In this document: positions 18,297-26,251 of the stretch, one piece after another | Layout: each line of letters begins with the position of its first letter | Position numbering within the stretch: the first letter of the stretch is position 1 | Assembly (NCBI RefSeq): GCF_001886265.1 | Contig: NZ_JXLE01000015.1 | Span: forward strand, 1-64,000 | Length of the DNA stretch: 64,000 nucleotides | DNA from: Enterococcus thailandicus | Lineage (GTDB): Bacteria; Bacillota; Bacilli; Lactobacillales; Enterococcaceae | Direction of reading: 5' to 3' | The notes under the pieces: generated by a model | Told to the model about the DNA's origin: nothing | The model's database searches: none | The model's input: only the letters and a program-made list of their open reading frames with translations | Made by a program: the position numbers and the translations under genes

Positions 18297-18803
18297 TTAC
18301 AAATCAAATTTGCTTAAAATGTCTTTTAAAGTTGATTTTGGCGCAGATGGCGTTGCTTGGAAATAAATATTTTCAACCCCATAGTCTTCGTTCAATTCTT
18401 TTAATTTTTGCGCATCTTCTTTATTTAAATAAACTGATTTTGTTACTAATAAATCTTTTTCTGGATCTTTTTGAGCAATCCCGCCAATATTTAATTCTTT
18501 CATTGGTATACCATGTTTGACTAAGTCATAGATCACACTCACTGTTTTGGCAATCAAGATGCAGTTATACTCTTTAAACTCATATTCATCCCAATAAAAT
18601 TTTGCTTTATCGCTTGTGATGACAATCGTTTTTTGCCCCGTACGACTTCCCGCGTTTTTATAAAGATCACGCATGAATTTATCTTTTGCGACAACATCAT
18701 CCACTACAAAAATGGAATTAACTCCGCTCTTTTGTGACAAAGTCACCATTACTTGACCATGGATTAAACGTTCATCTACACGTGCTAAGTTTACTTTTCC
18801 CAT
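18297..18803 (-). CDS. PTS EIIB component, mannose family
   Basis: A 168-residue cytosolic IIB subunit. The phosphohistidine is in the signature ARVDERLIHGQVMV (about residue 15), and the remaining sequence (VVDDVVAKDKFMRDLYK, TSDKAKFY, LNIGGIA) follows the sorbose/mannose IIB pattern. ATG at 18803 follows AGGAAG at eight bases; a GTG at 18812 would add three residues. It lies just after the IID gene (21 bases). Together with IIA, IIC and IID it forms a complete mannose-type permease, the type used by related bacteria for unsaturated glycosaminoglycan disaccharides or fructosyl compounds. Confidence 0.93.
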   Translation of the reverse strand: MGKVNLARVDERLIHGQVMVTLSQKSGVNSIFVVDDVVAKDKFMRDLYKNAGSRTGQKTIVITSDKAKFYWDEYEFKEYNCILIAKTVSVIYDLVKHGIPMKELNIGGIAQKDPEKDLLVTKSVYLNKEDAQKLKELNEDYGVENIYFQATPSAPKSTLKDILSKFDL

Positions 18804-18824
18804 CAAAAACACTTCCTTTAATTT

Positions 18825-19694
18825 TTATAAAATTCCAATACCTGCTAAGACAATCAAAATCAATGTTAACCAGAGCAACGCTTGAGTTACTTTTAGTCCC
18901 TTTTTGTTATAGAACCAGTAAACACCCATCACGACTGCTAACGGCAACAACCCTGGAACAATTTGGTCCAAAATATCTTGAATGACGAAATCTTTACCCG
19001 AAATAACAAACTTCAAGGTTGACTCTACTTTGACATAATTACCTGCTAAAACACCCATCATGAATAGCCCTAAAACAGATAATGTTTCAATTGCTGTTTG
19101 AATGCCGGTGCTTTGCATCAAACCAGTGGCATTTCGTCCCATTGCAAAAGCTTGTCTTGCAAAGAACACCCCTAAAATCGCTTGATACGTGGCAAAACAG
19201 ATGAATGGGAACAACGCGCCTAACGCACTACCTTGTTGTGCCCATGGAACTGCGATTGCAATAAAGATATATTGAACAGTTCCTGAGTCAATCGCATCCC
19301 CAATTCCTGCTAAAGCCCCCATCAAACCAGCTTTTGTGTTGTACATCAAATCATCTTGCATCAAAACTTCACTGTCAGTATATTCTTCTTCTGCACGTTG
19401 TTGTTCCATTGAAGACATTAACCCAGTGATTACACCACCACCCCAACTTAATTGGGTATTGAAGAACAACAACTGACGTTTATAAGCAGCTCTTCTAGCA
19501 TCATCATCTTTATACAATTTTTTCAAAATCGGCATCATTCCATAAAGTAAGGATGGTGCCAAATAGCGTTCAAATGAGTGCGGAATTTCATTAGCGAAAT
19601 GCCAACGTAAGTAGGCTTTCGTCACATCTTTTTTGGTAATCTCTTCTGGTGCTTGACTGTTTACTTGTGTTTTTTCAATTGCTTCTGTCATCAT
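18825..19694 (-). CDS. PTS EIID component, mannose family
   Basis: Membrane subunit of 289 residues. It has the IID hallmarks: KKDVTKAYLRWHFANEIPHS near the N-terminus, LSWGGGVITGLMSSMEQQ, KAGLMGALAGIGDAIDSG, and several hydrophobic helices toward the C-terminus (about 125-285). With IIC it forms the translocation channel. ATG codons at 19694 and 19691 both follow AAGGAGG. It is 18 bases after the IIC gene. Confidence 0.94.
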   Translation of the reverse strand: MMTEAIEKTQVNSQAPEEITKKDVTKAYLRWHFANEIPHSFERYLAPSLLYGMMPILKKLYKDDDARRAAYKRQLLFFNTQLSWGGGVITGLMSSMEQQRAEEEYTDSEVLMQDDLMYNTKAGLMGALAGIGDAIDSGTVQYIFIAIAVPWAQQGSALGALFPFICFATYQAILGVFFARQAFAMGRNATGLMQSTGIQTAIETLSVLGLFMMGVLAGNYVKVESTLKFVISGKDFVIQDILDQIVPGLLPLAVVMGVYWFYNKKGLKVTQALLWLTLILIVLAGIGIL

Positions 19695-19712
19695 TCTTCC
19701 TCCTTACTTTGC

Positions 19713-20558
19713 TTAGAATCCATCATCATAGTCATCGTCATCATCATCGAACGTTGTCGTTGCAGTACCATTACCATTGTCAGCAGCTGCTTGGACATGT
19801 TTTCCTTGTTGTGATTTCACGAAAATCAAAGCAATCAATACACCAAAGATTGCGTAAGTTACCATCGTGATTTCTAATGATTTGAAGACAACACTTAAGA
19901 AATAAGCCAAGAAGAAGAACACCATATAATCTTTTCGACCAATAACATAAACTGTTGTAGCAATCCCAATTGCCGCTAAACCACCACCAACAACTTCTAA
20001 AATATGAATCACAACCGTTCCTTCTAAAGCAGTAATCACATCGGCAATAATTGGTGCCCCCAAATAAAGTGCGATAAATACTAACGGTACGAATAACAGA
20101 AATGAAGCCAAGGTTGGATATAAGATAATTGAACGTTTGATTGCTTTGTCATTCAAGTCTTCAACAGCTTTATCTGTATATTTCCCTAAAAATGTATTGA
20201 TAAAGAAGCGCAATTGATATAAATAACTTCCTAATAATCCTACTGGAACAGCTACTGCAATTGCTGCCTCAGGTGAAAGATCTCCTAAAAGTGCTACTGG
20301 AACAGCCACCGCTGCTGCAATTGATGGTTCAGCTGGCATTGAACCTCCAGGTGAAAAGACACCCATATAAATCATTTGTAATGAAGCGGTGATAATCATT
20401 GCTTGTGCCACGTTTCCCATGATGATTCCGACAACTAACCCTGTCATCAATGGCGAGAATCGAAGTGTTAACGTTGCCCCTCCGCCAAGCCATCTTGACA
20501 TGATAGCTGCAACCCATAAGGCAATCAATAAACTTTGTATGATACTTAAATTTTCCAT
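19713..20558 (-). CDS. PTS EIIC component, mannose family, with poly-Asp tail
   Basis: Membrane subunit of 281 residues, IIC of the sorbose/mannose family: ALWVAAIMSRWLGGG, GVFSPGGSMPAEPSIAAAVAVP and about seven hydrophobic segments. The C-terminus ends in an unusual aspartate-rich tail (FDDDDDDYDDGF) encoded by a run of GAT/GAC codons near 19716-19755, a stretch prone to slippage. The IIA subunit also ends acidic. An 80-base gap without a terminator separates it from the dehydrogenase gene upstream, so it is probably in the same operon. Confidence 0.93.
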   Translation of the reverse strand: MENLSIIQSLLIALWVAAIMSRWLGGGATLTLRFSPLMTGLVVGIIMGNVAQAMIITASLQMIYMGVFSPGGSMPAEPSIAAAVAVPVALLGDLSPEAAIAVAVPVGLLGSYLYQLRFFINTFLGKYTDKAVEDLNDKAIKRSIILYPTLASFLLFVPLVFIALYLGAPIIADVITALEGTVVIHILEVVGGGLAAIGIATTVYVIGRKDYMVFFFLAYFLSVVFKSLEITMVTYAIFGVLIALIFVKSQQGKHVQAAADNGNGTATTTFDDDDDDYDDGF

Positions 20559-20638
20559 AAGTCCTCCCCTAAACTTTCGTTCATTTTTGTTTTGACCTAA
20601 CGACCTTTATCCTACGAACTGATTTTATCAACTGAATT

Positions 20639-21637
20639 TTATACTAAATAATAGCTCTGACTTTGGACCGCTCGTTCTGGTAAACGACCAGCAACAATTC
20701 GCTCGACATCTTCAACACATTTTTTTCCCATCTCTTCTAGGCATTCCCTTGTATATGCAGAGGTGTGTGGTGTCATTACAACATTTTCAAATGATAGATA
20801 AGGATGATCTTTTCTTCCCGGTTCTTCTTCCAAGACATCTGTAGCAAAACCAGCGATTTTTCCTGATTTTAGCCCTGCAACCAGTGCTTCCTCATCAATC
20901 AAAGCACCCCTAGCACTATTTGACAGATAAACCTGATCTTTCATCTTTTCGATTTCAGCCGTTGAAATCATATGATAATTTTCTTCTGTAAGATTGGCAC
21001 ATAAACAGATAATATCTGCTGAAGCAAGTAATTCATCCAGCTCCACTTTTTTGGCACCAAAGCTTTGTAAATACAACTCTGATTTATAAGGATCATATGC
21101 CAAAACTTCGCAACGAAATCCATTTCGTAAAATCTCGACCACACAGCTTCCTGTGTTTCCAACCCCGATTACGCCAACTGTTTTGTTGAAGAGTGCCCGA
21201 CCAACAAATTGTGCACGATCTTCCCAGTGATCCTTTTTCACACTAGAATCTGCTTCAACTGTGCATCTTAAAATAGCTAACAGATTTGTGATATTGTTTT
21301 CGGCTACGGCATCTCGCTCAACTAATGCCGGAATGATTGAAACAATCGTTCCTTTTTCTTTTGCTGCTTCGAGGTCGATATTGTTGTACCCAATGCCGTG
21401 TCGAGAAATCAAACGTAGTTCATCTTTATACTCGAAAAATTCTTTGGTAAAAAACGGGGTAACACTGGCAATAATCACATTGTAGCCGTGCAACATTTCT
21501 GCCAGTTCTTTTCCAGGTATCTCACCATCTACAGTAAAGTGTTTGACGGTTCCTAACGCTTCTAATCGTTTTAAATGTTCAGGAAAAATTTTGCCAAAGC
21601 TACTTGAATTCACAATTGCGATTTGATACTTAGCCAT
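20639..21637 (-). CDS. D-isomer-specific 2-hydroxyacid dehydrogenase
   Basis: A 332-residue NAD-dependent dehydrogenase. The N-terminal substrate domain (ISRHGIGYNNIDLEAAKEKG) is followed by the nucleotide-binding motif VIGVGNTGSCVVEILR (about residues 145-160), then LSNSARGALIDEEAL with the substrate arginine, and the histidine in VVMTPHTSAYT. The substrate is not readable. In this operon, beside uxuA and eda, reduction of a keto acid derived from a uronate is plausible. It is 13 bases after the 6PGDH-like gene. Confidence 0.88.
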   Translation of the reverse strand: MAKYQIAIVNSSSFGKIFPEHLKRLEALGTVKHFTVDGEIPGKELAEMLHGYNVIIASVTPFFTKEFFEYKDELRLISRHGIGYNNIDLEAAKEKGTIVSIIPALVERDAVAENNITNLLAILRCTVEADSSVKKDHWEDRAQFVGRALFNKTVGVIGVGNTGSCVVEILRNGFRCEVLAYDPYKSELYLQSFGAKKVELDELLASADIICLCANLTEENYHMISTAEIEKMKDQVYLSNSARGALIDEEALVAGLKSGKIAGFATDVLEEEPGRKDHPYLSFENVVMTPHTSAYTRECLEEMGKKCVEDVERIVAGRLPERAVQSQSYYLV

Positions 21638-21650
21638 TTTTTTACTCCCT

Positions 21651-22562
21651 TCACTCTTTTTTGATTACTTCATGACCACCAAAACCATTTCGCAAAGCAG
21701 AAACAACTTTTGCAGAAAAACTGTCTTCTTCCTGTGACAGATTTCTCATGAATAAACTCATCGCAATCACCGGAACAGGGACATTCATTGCTAATGCTGT
21801 TTCTACCGTCCATTTTGCCTCACCAGAAGCTGCTACGATTCCACGATAATCTGCCAATTCAGGACTTTGGCGAAATTGTTCTTCTGCGATTTCCATTAAC
21901 CACCCTCGAATAACGGAACCGTGATTCCAAACACGAGCTACATCTGCTAGATCGAAATCATAATCACTTTGTTCCACCAATTGAAAGCCTTCGCCGATTG
22001 CCTGCATCATGCCATATTCAATCCCGTTGTGAACCATTTTCAAAAAGTGACCGCTCCCAGCTGGTCCAGCATATAGGTAACCGTTTTCAATTGCAAGATC
22101 TTTAAATAATTGCTCAATAGATAAAAAGATTTCTTGGTTTCCACCAATCATCAAACACGCATTGTTACGCGCACCTGAAATACCACCCGAAGTTCCACAA
22201 TCAAAATAATAAATGCCATGTTCTTCAAAAATTGCTGCACGCCGAACTGAATCTTGATAATTTGAGTTTCCACCTTCAATCACAATGTCCCGCGGTGCTA
22301 AAAGTGGCAATAATTGCTCTAATACTCGATCAGTTGGGCTGCCTGCGGGTAACATCAACCAAATAATTTTTTGCTCTAGCTTGTCTTCTTGATAAGAAGC
22401 TAGTAAGTCTTCGACTGTTTGAAAGGCTTCGATCCCTTCATGACTTGCAATATTTAACGTCTCTTCAGCTAAATCTGTCCCCTTTATTTCATAGCCACGC
22501 TCTTTCAAATTGATTGCTAAGTTCATTCCCATCTTACCTAATCCAACAAAACTCACTTTCAT
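21651..22562 (-). CDS. 6-phosphogluconate dehydrogenase-like protein (short, YqeC type)
   Basis: A 303-residue NAD(P)-binding enzyme of the short 6PGDH branch. VGLGKMGMNLAINL (residues 6-19) is the dinucleotide motif, followed by EGGNSNYQDSVRRA, DCGTSGGISGARN and the catalytic lysine in FLKMVHNGIEYGMMQAIGEG. It may decarboxylate 6-phosphogluconate, or act on a uronate-derived hydroxyacid such as fructuronate/mannonate, for which no other reductase is visible. It is the first gene of the operon, divergent from the RpiR gene, with its promoter at 22589-22616. Confidence 0.87.
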   Translation of the reverse strand: MKVSFVGLGKMGMNLAINLKERGYEIKGTDLAEETLNIASHEGIEAFQTVEDLLASYQEDKLEQKIIWLMLPAGSPTDRVLEQLLPLLAPRDIVIEGGNSNYQDSVRRAAIFEEHGIYYFDCGTSGGISGARNNACLMIGGNQEIFLSIEQLFKDLAIENGYLYAGPAGSGHFLKMVHNGIEYGMMQAIGEGFQLVEQSDYDFDLADVARVWNHGSVIRGWLMEIAEEQFRQSPELADYRGIVAASGEAKWTVETALAMNVPVPVIAMSLFMRNLSQEEDSFSAKVVSALRNGFGGHEVIKKE

Positions 22563-22588
22563 GATAGCGCCTCCATTTCTATATCCTC

Positions 22589-22616
22589 ATTATACAAAAA
22601 AATATTTTTTTGTAAA
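22589..22616 (-). promoter_or_regulatory. promoter and AT palindrome of the PTS/uronate operon
   Basis: TTTACA (22611-22616) and TATAAT (22589-22594) on the minus strand are 16 bases apart. The spacer is almost entirely a perfect 22-bp palindrome, TACAAAAAAATA and its complement, at 22593-22614, a candidate operator for the divergent RpiR protein. Confidence 0.55.
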
Positions 22617-22697
22617 CATAAAAAATAAAAATTTTTTCGTTTGATTTTTTTATTGAAACATTATATCCTTTATTTAGAGAGTAAAGGGGGAACACAT

Positions 22698-23546
22698 ATG
22701 TCTGTATCCATTCGCTTACAAATAAGAACCATGTACAATGATTTCAGTCCGAAAGAGCAAGCCATTGCAGATTATGTTCTAGAAAATTCAAGTAAAGTAG
22801 CCCACAGTTCCATTAGCGATTTAGCGAATGAGCTTGGAATCGCTGACTCCACTTTTTTTCAATTTACGAAAAAACTTGGTTACAATGGATTCAAAGATTT
22901 CAAAATGGCAATGCTCATTCAAGAAAATGATTTTTCTGCGATTGCCATCCACGAAAACATTGATCAAAATGATACGGAATTAACCATGGCACAAAAAGTT
23001 TTTGACTCCAACATCACAACTTTGAATGATACACAAAGGTTATTGCGACAAGAAGATTTAAAGCAAGCGGTTGATCTGATCAACACTTCTGATCGGCTCT
23101 TTTTCTTTGGTGTAGGTGGATCTGAAATCGTTGCAACCGATGCTTATCACAAATTTTTACGCTCACCAATCTCAGTTTTTCATAGTACGGATTACCATAT
23201 TCAATTGATGGAGGCTTCTCTTTTAACACCCACTGATTGTGCAATCTTGATTTCTCATACAGGTAAATCAAAAGAAACCATTCGTTTAGCAGAAACCGTC
23301 AAAGCCACCGGGGCAAAAGCAATCGTCGTCACAAGTCAGGCAAATTCTCCTTTGGCTAAGTTGGGTGACGTGGTCTTTATTTCCATTGCAGAAGAAACCG
23401 AATTTCGTTCTGAAGCTTTAGCTTCGCGAATTTCTCAACTAAGCATTATGGACTCGCTTTACGTCATTTTAATGTTTTATAATCAAGAAAAAGCACGTGA
23501 TTCGATTTCCAAAGTTCGCCGAGTAATTGCTCGCAGCAAACAATAA
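22698..23546 (+). CDS. MurR/RpiR-family regulator of the PTS/uronate operon
   Basis: A 282-residue regulator. HTH_6 at residues about 1-75 (FSPKEQAIADYVLENSSKVAHSSI, then LGIADSTFFQFTKKLGYNGFKDFK) is followed by a SIS domain (about 110-250, FFFGVGGSEIVATDAYHKF and ILISHTGKSKETIRLAE). The ATG at 22698 follows AAGGGGG; an in-frame start at 22641 would run through the promoter region. It is divergent from the nine-gene operon that ends at 15076 and is its probable regulator, sensing a phosphosugar made by the PTS. A terminator follows. Confidence 0.9.
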   Translation: MSVSIRLQIRTMYNDFSPKEQAIADYVLENSSKVAHSSISDLANELGIADSTFFQFTKKLGYNGFKDFKMAMLIQENDFSAIAIHENIDQNDTELTMAQKVFDSNITTLNDTQRLLRQEDLKQAVDLINTSDRLFFFGVGGSEIVATDAYHKFLRSPISVFHSTDYHIQLMEASLLTPTDCAILISHTGKSKETIRLAETVKATGAKAIVVTSQANSPLAKLGDVVFISIAEETEFRSEALASRISQLSIMDSLYVILMFYNQEKARDSISKVRRVIARSKQ

Positions 23547-23596
23547 AAAATCCACCAACCATTAGCCCAGATTACTAACGGTTGGTGGATTTTTTA
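23545..23596 (+). terminator. terminator of the RpiR gene
   Basis: AAAAAATCCACCAACC pairs with GGTTGGTGGATTTTTT around a 19-base loop. From here to 23808 I see no gene. Confidence 0.9.
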
Positions 23597-23808
23597 TTTG
23601 TTCTGAAAGTAAATTGTTTATTGATGGTTTATTGGTGGCATCAAAAGGAGAAAGACAGTACACACGTGTCAAATCAGAGGCATCTGTGTTCTCTACTTAT
23701 TTTTGTCTAGGTAAGAAACTACCTAGCACTATCCCACAAAAAAACAGGCAACTAAGTTTCCCCATACCATACTTCAGTAGTCAGCCTGCTTTATTGAATT
23801 ATTTTTAC

Positions 23809-24039
23809 TTAATCAATCACTTGTTTCACCTTGAACTCTTTTGTCTGTTCCGATTTTTCTTCTTGGCTCGCTAATTCAAACAATATATGTTCTCCACTTG
23901 ATTCATCTTCGACAATGACCAATTTTCCCAGTGGCTGACGTTGGTCTTTCACGATTTGTGCTTCACGAATCAATTCTTTTGGGTCACGTTTTGCTGCTAA
24001 TGCATTTCCTAAATTAAAAAAAACTGTTTCTTCCATCAT
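23809..24039 (-). CDS. small conserved-looking hypothetical protein
   Basis: I do not recognise the family. The 76-residue product (MMEETVFFNLGNALAAKRDP at the start) is charged, soluble and has no signal peptide or membrane segment. The ATG at 24039 is supported by GGGAGGG at ideal spacing and by an extended -10 promoter upstream; an in-frame start at 24078 lacks a ribosome site. It stands alone between the RpiR terminator and the end of the glycosaminoglycan operon. Confidence 0.65.
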   Translation of the reverse strand: MMEETVFFNLGNALAAKRDPKELIREAQIVKDQRQPLGKLVIVEDESSGEHILFELASQEEKSEQTKEFKVKQVID

Positions 24040-24130
24040 AATCCCTCCCATTTCCACCGATATTTTGCTTTTTATCAAAACTTGAAATCTTTACGCGTTG
24101 GAACCTGCCTGTTGAAACTTCTATAGTTTT

Positions 24131-24139
24131 ATTATACCA
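24131..24139 (-). promoter_or_regulatory. extended -10 promoter of the 76-residue protein
   Basis: On the minus strand TGGTATAAT is a perfect TGnTATAAT extended -10 element, 92 bases before the ATG at 24039. Confidence 0.5.
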
Positions 24140-24210
24140 TGCGTCAGCAAAACAATGTATTTTGGGCACACTGATTCATTTATAAAAAATAACTTGATTA
24201 TAAAAATAGA

Positions 24211-24249
24211 AAAAAAGTAGAGCCAAACATTCACACGTTTTGCTCCACT
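24211..24249 (-). terminator. terminator of the ABC/glycosidase operon
   Basis: Read leftwards, AGTGGAGCAAAAC and GTTTGGCTCTACT form a stem followed by seven T residues. Confidence 0.75.
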
Positions 24250-24262
24250 CTTCTCTTCATCC

Positions 24263-25099
24263 TTAAATTTCAATCAGCATACCGTCATAAGCTGTCAACA
24301 TTTGGTGCTCATCTGCTAATTCTTTCATTTCTTGATGTGTCAAACCTCCATTGTGAGAAAAATGACTAAGAACATAGGTCGTCTTTTCATCACATAACCC
24401 TCGTTCGGACAACGATTGAATCAGTCGTAAATTTTCTCCTAAATTCATGTGAATACCACCAACATACGTCATGTTTTGTCCTGTACAATCCAATGAGATC
24501 GCATCTAGTTTTAATTGATTTTCTTCTAAATAATCCAGAACTTCATCGGTTGGAAATCCTGTATCATGTGTATAAAACAAGCGTTTCCCATCACGTTCAA
24601 TCACATAAATGAAACAATCTCCATTTTTTTGACCATGAACAGCTGGTAGTGTATGAACTTGATACTCACCAATTTGATACTTTTCAAATGGCGCTAATTC
24701 TTGAAACTCGATTCGTTCAGGTTCAATCATTTTTTCTAATTCAAATGCACGATCAAAGAAGCGATGAACAGTTGCATTACCATAAACGGTCAGTTTTTTA
24801 TCCAAATCATTCGCATACGAGCTCATTCGAAAAGCCAAATCTTCTGCATATAAATGATCGCTGTGCCAATGTGTAATCAATAAATGTTCAATCTCATTGA
24901 AATTCAGCTGATGTTCCCGTAAATGAAAATAGCTATCTCCAGGAAAATCAATTAATAACTCACCATCATCTATTAAGGTTTGTGTCTGAGTTCGTAAGTC
25001 TTTTCCACCATGTTCTCGTGCATAACGACAAATACGACAGTTACAAAAAATCCCGGGAACTCTTTCCGCTGCCGCCGTGCCTAAATAATGAATTTTCAT
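24263..25099 (-). CDS. metallo-beta-lactamase-fold hydrolase (PhnP-like)
   Basis: A 278-residue MBL-fold enzyme. It has the di-metal motif THWHSDHLYAEDL (about residue 79), the histidine in LPAVHG (about 148), FYTHDTGFPTDEV and LSHFSHNGGLTH. An N-terminal CNCRICRYAREHGG cluster resembles the zinc-binding segment of PhnP-type phosphoribosyl cyclic phosphodiesterases. The ATG at 25099 follows AGGAGG. It is the last gene of the ABC/lyase/UGL operon, 11 bases after UGL. Its role there is unclear: a cyclic phosphate or a lactone could be the substrate. Confidence 0.85.
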   Translation of the reverse strand: MKIHYLGTAAAERVPGIFCNCRICRYAREHGGKDLRTQTQTLIDDGELLIDFPGDSYFHLREHQLNFNEIEHLLITHWHSDHLYAEDLAFRMSSYANDLDKKLTVYGNATVHRFFDRAFELEKMIEPERIEFQELAPFEKYQIGEYQVHTLPAVHGQKNGDCFIYVIERDGKRLFYTHDTGFPTDEVLDYLEENQLKLDAISLDCTGQNMTYVGGIHMNLGENLRLIQSLSERGLCDEKTTYVLSHFSHNGGLTHQEMKELADEHQMLTAYDGMLIEI

Positions 25100-25110
25100 G
25101 TTGTTTCCTC

Positions 25111-26238
25111 CTACCAATAAGTTGCCCAGCTTCGATACAAACGTGTCAGTGCCTCAAAATAAAAATAGTCCCCCCAGGTAGTACATTCGTTAACTCCTGT
25201 CCCACCTGGCTTAGAGTATACGCCTTGAACTAGTAAACCATTTGATTCAGGATGACTTTTTGTCGTGTAATTCATCAGATTAACCATGATTTCCTGCGCA
25301 GCCTCTTCATATTTTTGGCGTCGTGAATCCGTTAACGGTAAGTTTTTTGCCAACTCCAACAAACCACAAACAGTAATTGCTGATGCAGACGTATCTCTTT
25401 CTTCCTCACCATCCATAAAAAACAGATCCCAATAAGCAATTTTATCTTTCGGCAAGTGGGCTAAGTAATAATCTGCTAAATAACAAGAAGACTCTAGTAA
25501 CGTTGCATCACCTGTATGAGTAAAACTGATTGGAAATCCATAGATTCCCCACGCTTGACCTCTTGCCCAACAGGAATCGTCTGCGTAGCCTTGCGCTGTC
25601 GCGCCAAAACGAGGGTTTCCTGTCTCAATATCCATATAATACGTATGAAAAGTCGAATAATCCTCACGAATCAAATATTTTTGTGCCAATTTCACATGAT
25701 TTTTAGCTGCTTCTCGATAACGTGGGTCGCCTGTTTCATTTGAAGCAAAATACAGTAAAGGCAAATTCATATTGCAGTCAATAATCATTCGACCTTGTTG
25801 CTCTTTATCAGAAAGCTCCCCCCATGCTTGGAAAATCTTTGCTGTTTCGTTATAACGTCGCATTAAAACATCCGCGGCTTGGAGCGCCATTTTTCGTGAA
25901 GAAGCTGTGTTATTTTCACGATAGTCGGCAACTGCTGCCAAGGAGTATAAAAAACCAATATCATGGTGGTTCAAAACAATTTCTTCATCTAGTCGTTGTT
26001 GAAATACTTCTAGCTGTTTGGTAATCACTTGCTGAATTCGCTTGTCTGGTCGATAGCCTTGAGCCAAATGCAGCATACCAATCCAAAAACCATCTGTCCA
26101 ATCTGCGTTTTCAACAGCTGGATAACAATAGTTTTTAGAAACTGCTGCCGGAACTAAGGTTTCAAATGTTGTCAGGTTCTCAATGATTTTTTGATAAACA
26201 AATTCAAGCTCTTGTGCTACTTTTTCTTTCGTTAGCAT
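25111..26238 (-). CDS. unsaturated glucuronyl hydrolase (GH88)
   Basis: Cytosolic enzyme that removes the 4,5-unsaturated uronic acid from lyase-generated glycosaminoglycan oligosaccharides; 375 residues, an (alpha/alpha)6 barrel. Key segments are NADWTDGFWIGML (about residue 44) and NHHDIGFLYSLAAV (about 86), which carry the two catalytic aspartates, then YADDSCWARGQAWGIYG and the C-terminal GVNECTTWGDYFYFEAL. The ATG at 26238 follows GGAGGG. It sits between the heparinase-like and MBL genes. Its product (4-deoxy-5-keto-uronate) would normally go to KduI/KduD, which are not in the window. Confidence 0.93.
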   Translation of the reverse strand: MLTKEKVAQELEFVYQKIIENLTTFETLVPAAVSKNYCYPAVENADWTDGFWIGMLHLAQGYRPDKRIQQVITKQLEVFQQRLDEEIVLNHHDIGFLYSLAAVADYRENNTASSRKMALQAADVLMRRYNETAKIFQAWGELSDKEQQGRMIIDCNMNLPLLYFASNETGDPRYREAAKNHVKLAQKYLIREDYSTFHTYYMDIETGNPRFGATAQGYADDSCWARGQAWGIYGFPISFTHTGDATLLESSCYLADYYLAHLPKDKIAYWDLFFMDGEEERDTSASAITVCGLLELAKNLPLTDSRRQKYEEAAQEIMVNLMNYTTKSHPESNGLLVQGVYSKPGGTGVNECTTWGDYFYFEALTRLYRSWATYW

Positions 26239-26251
26239 ATTGCCCTCCAAT

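Noticed and set aside
23614-23874. Open frame of 86 codons on the plus strand between the RpiR terminator and the small leftward gene
   Set aside because: No ribosome site, it overlaps the better supported leftward gene, and no protein family is recognisable.
25824-26024. Small frames opposite the UGL and lyase genes
   Set aside because: They overlap strongly supported enzymes with catalytic motifs; no independent evidence.
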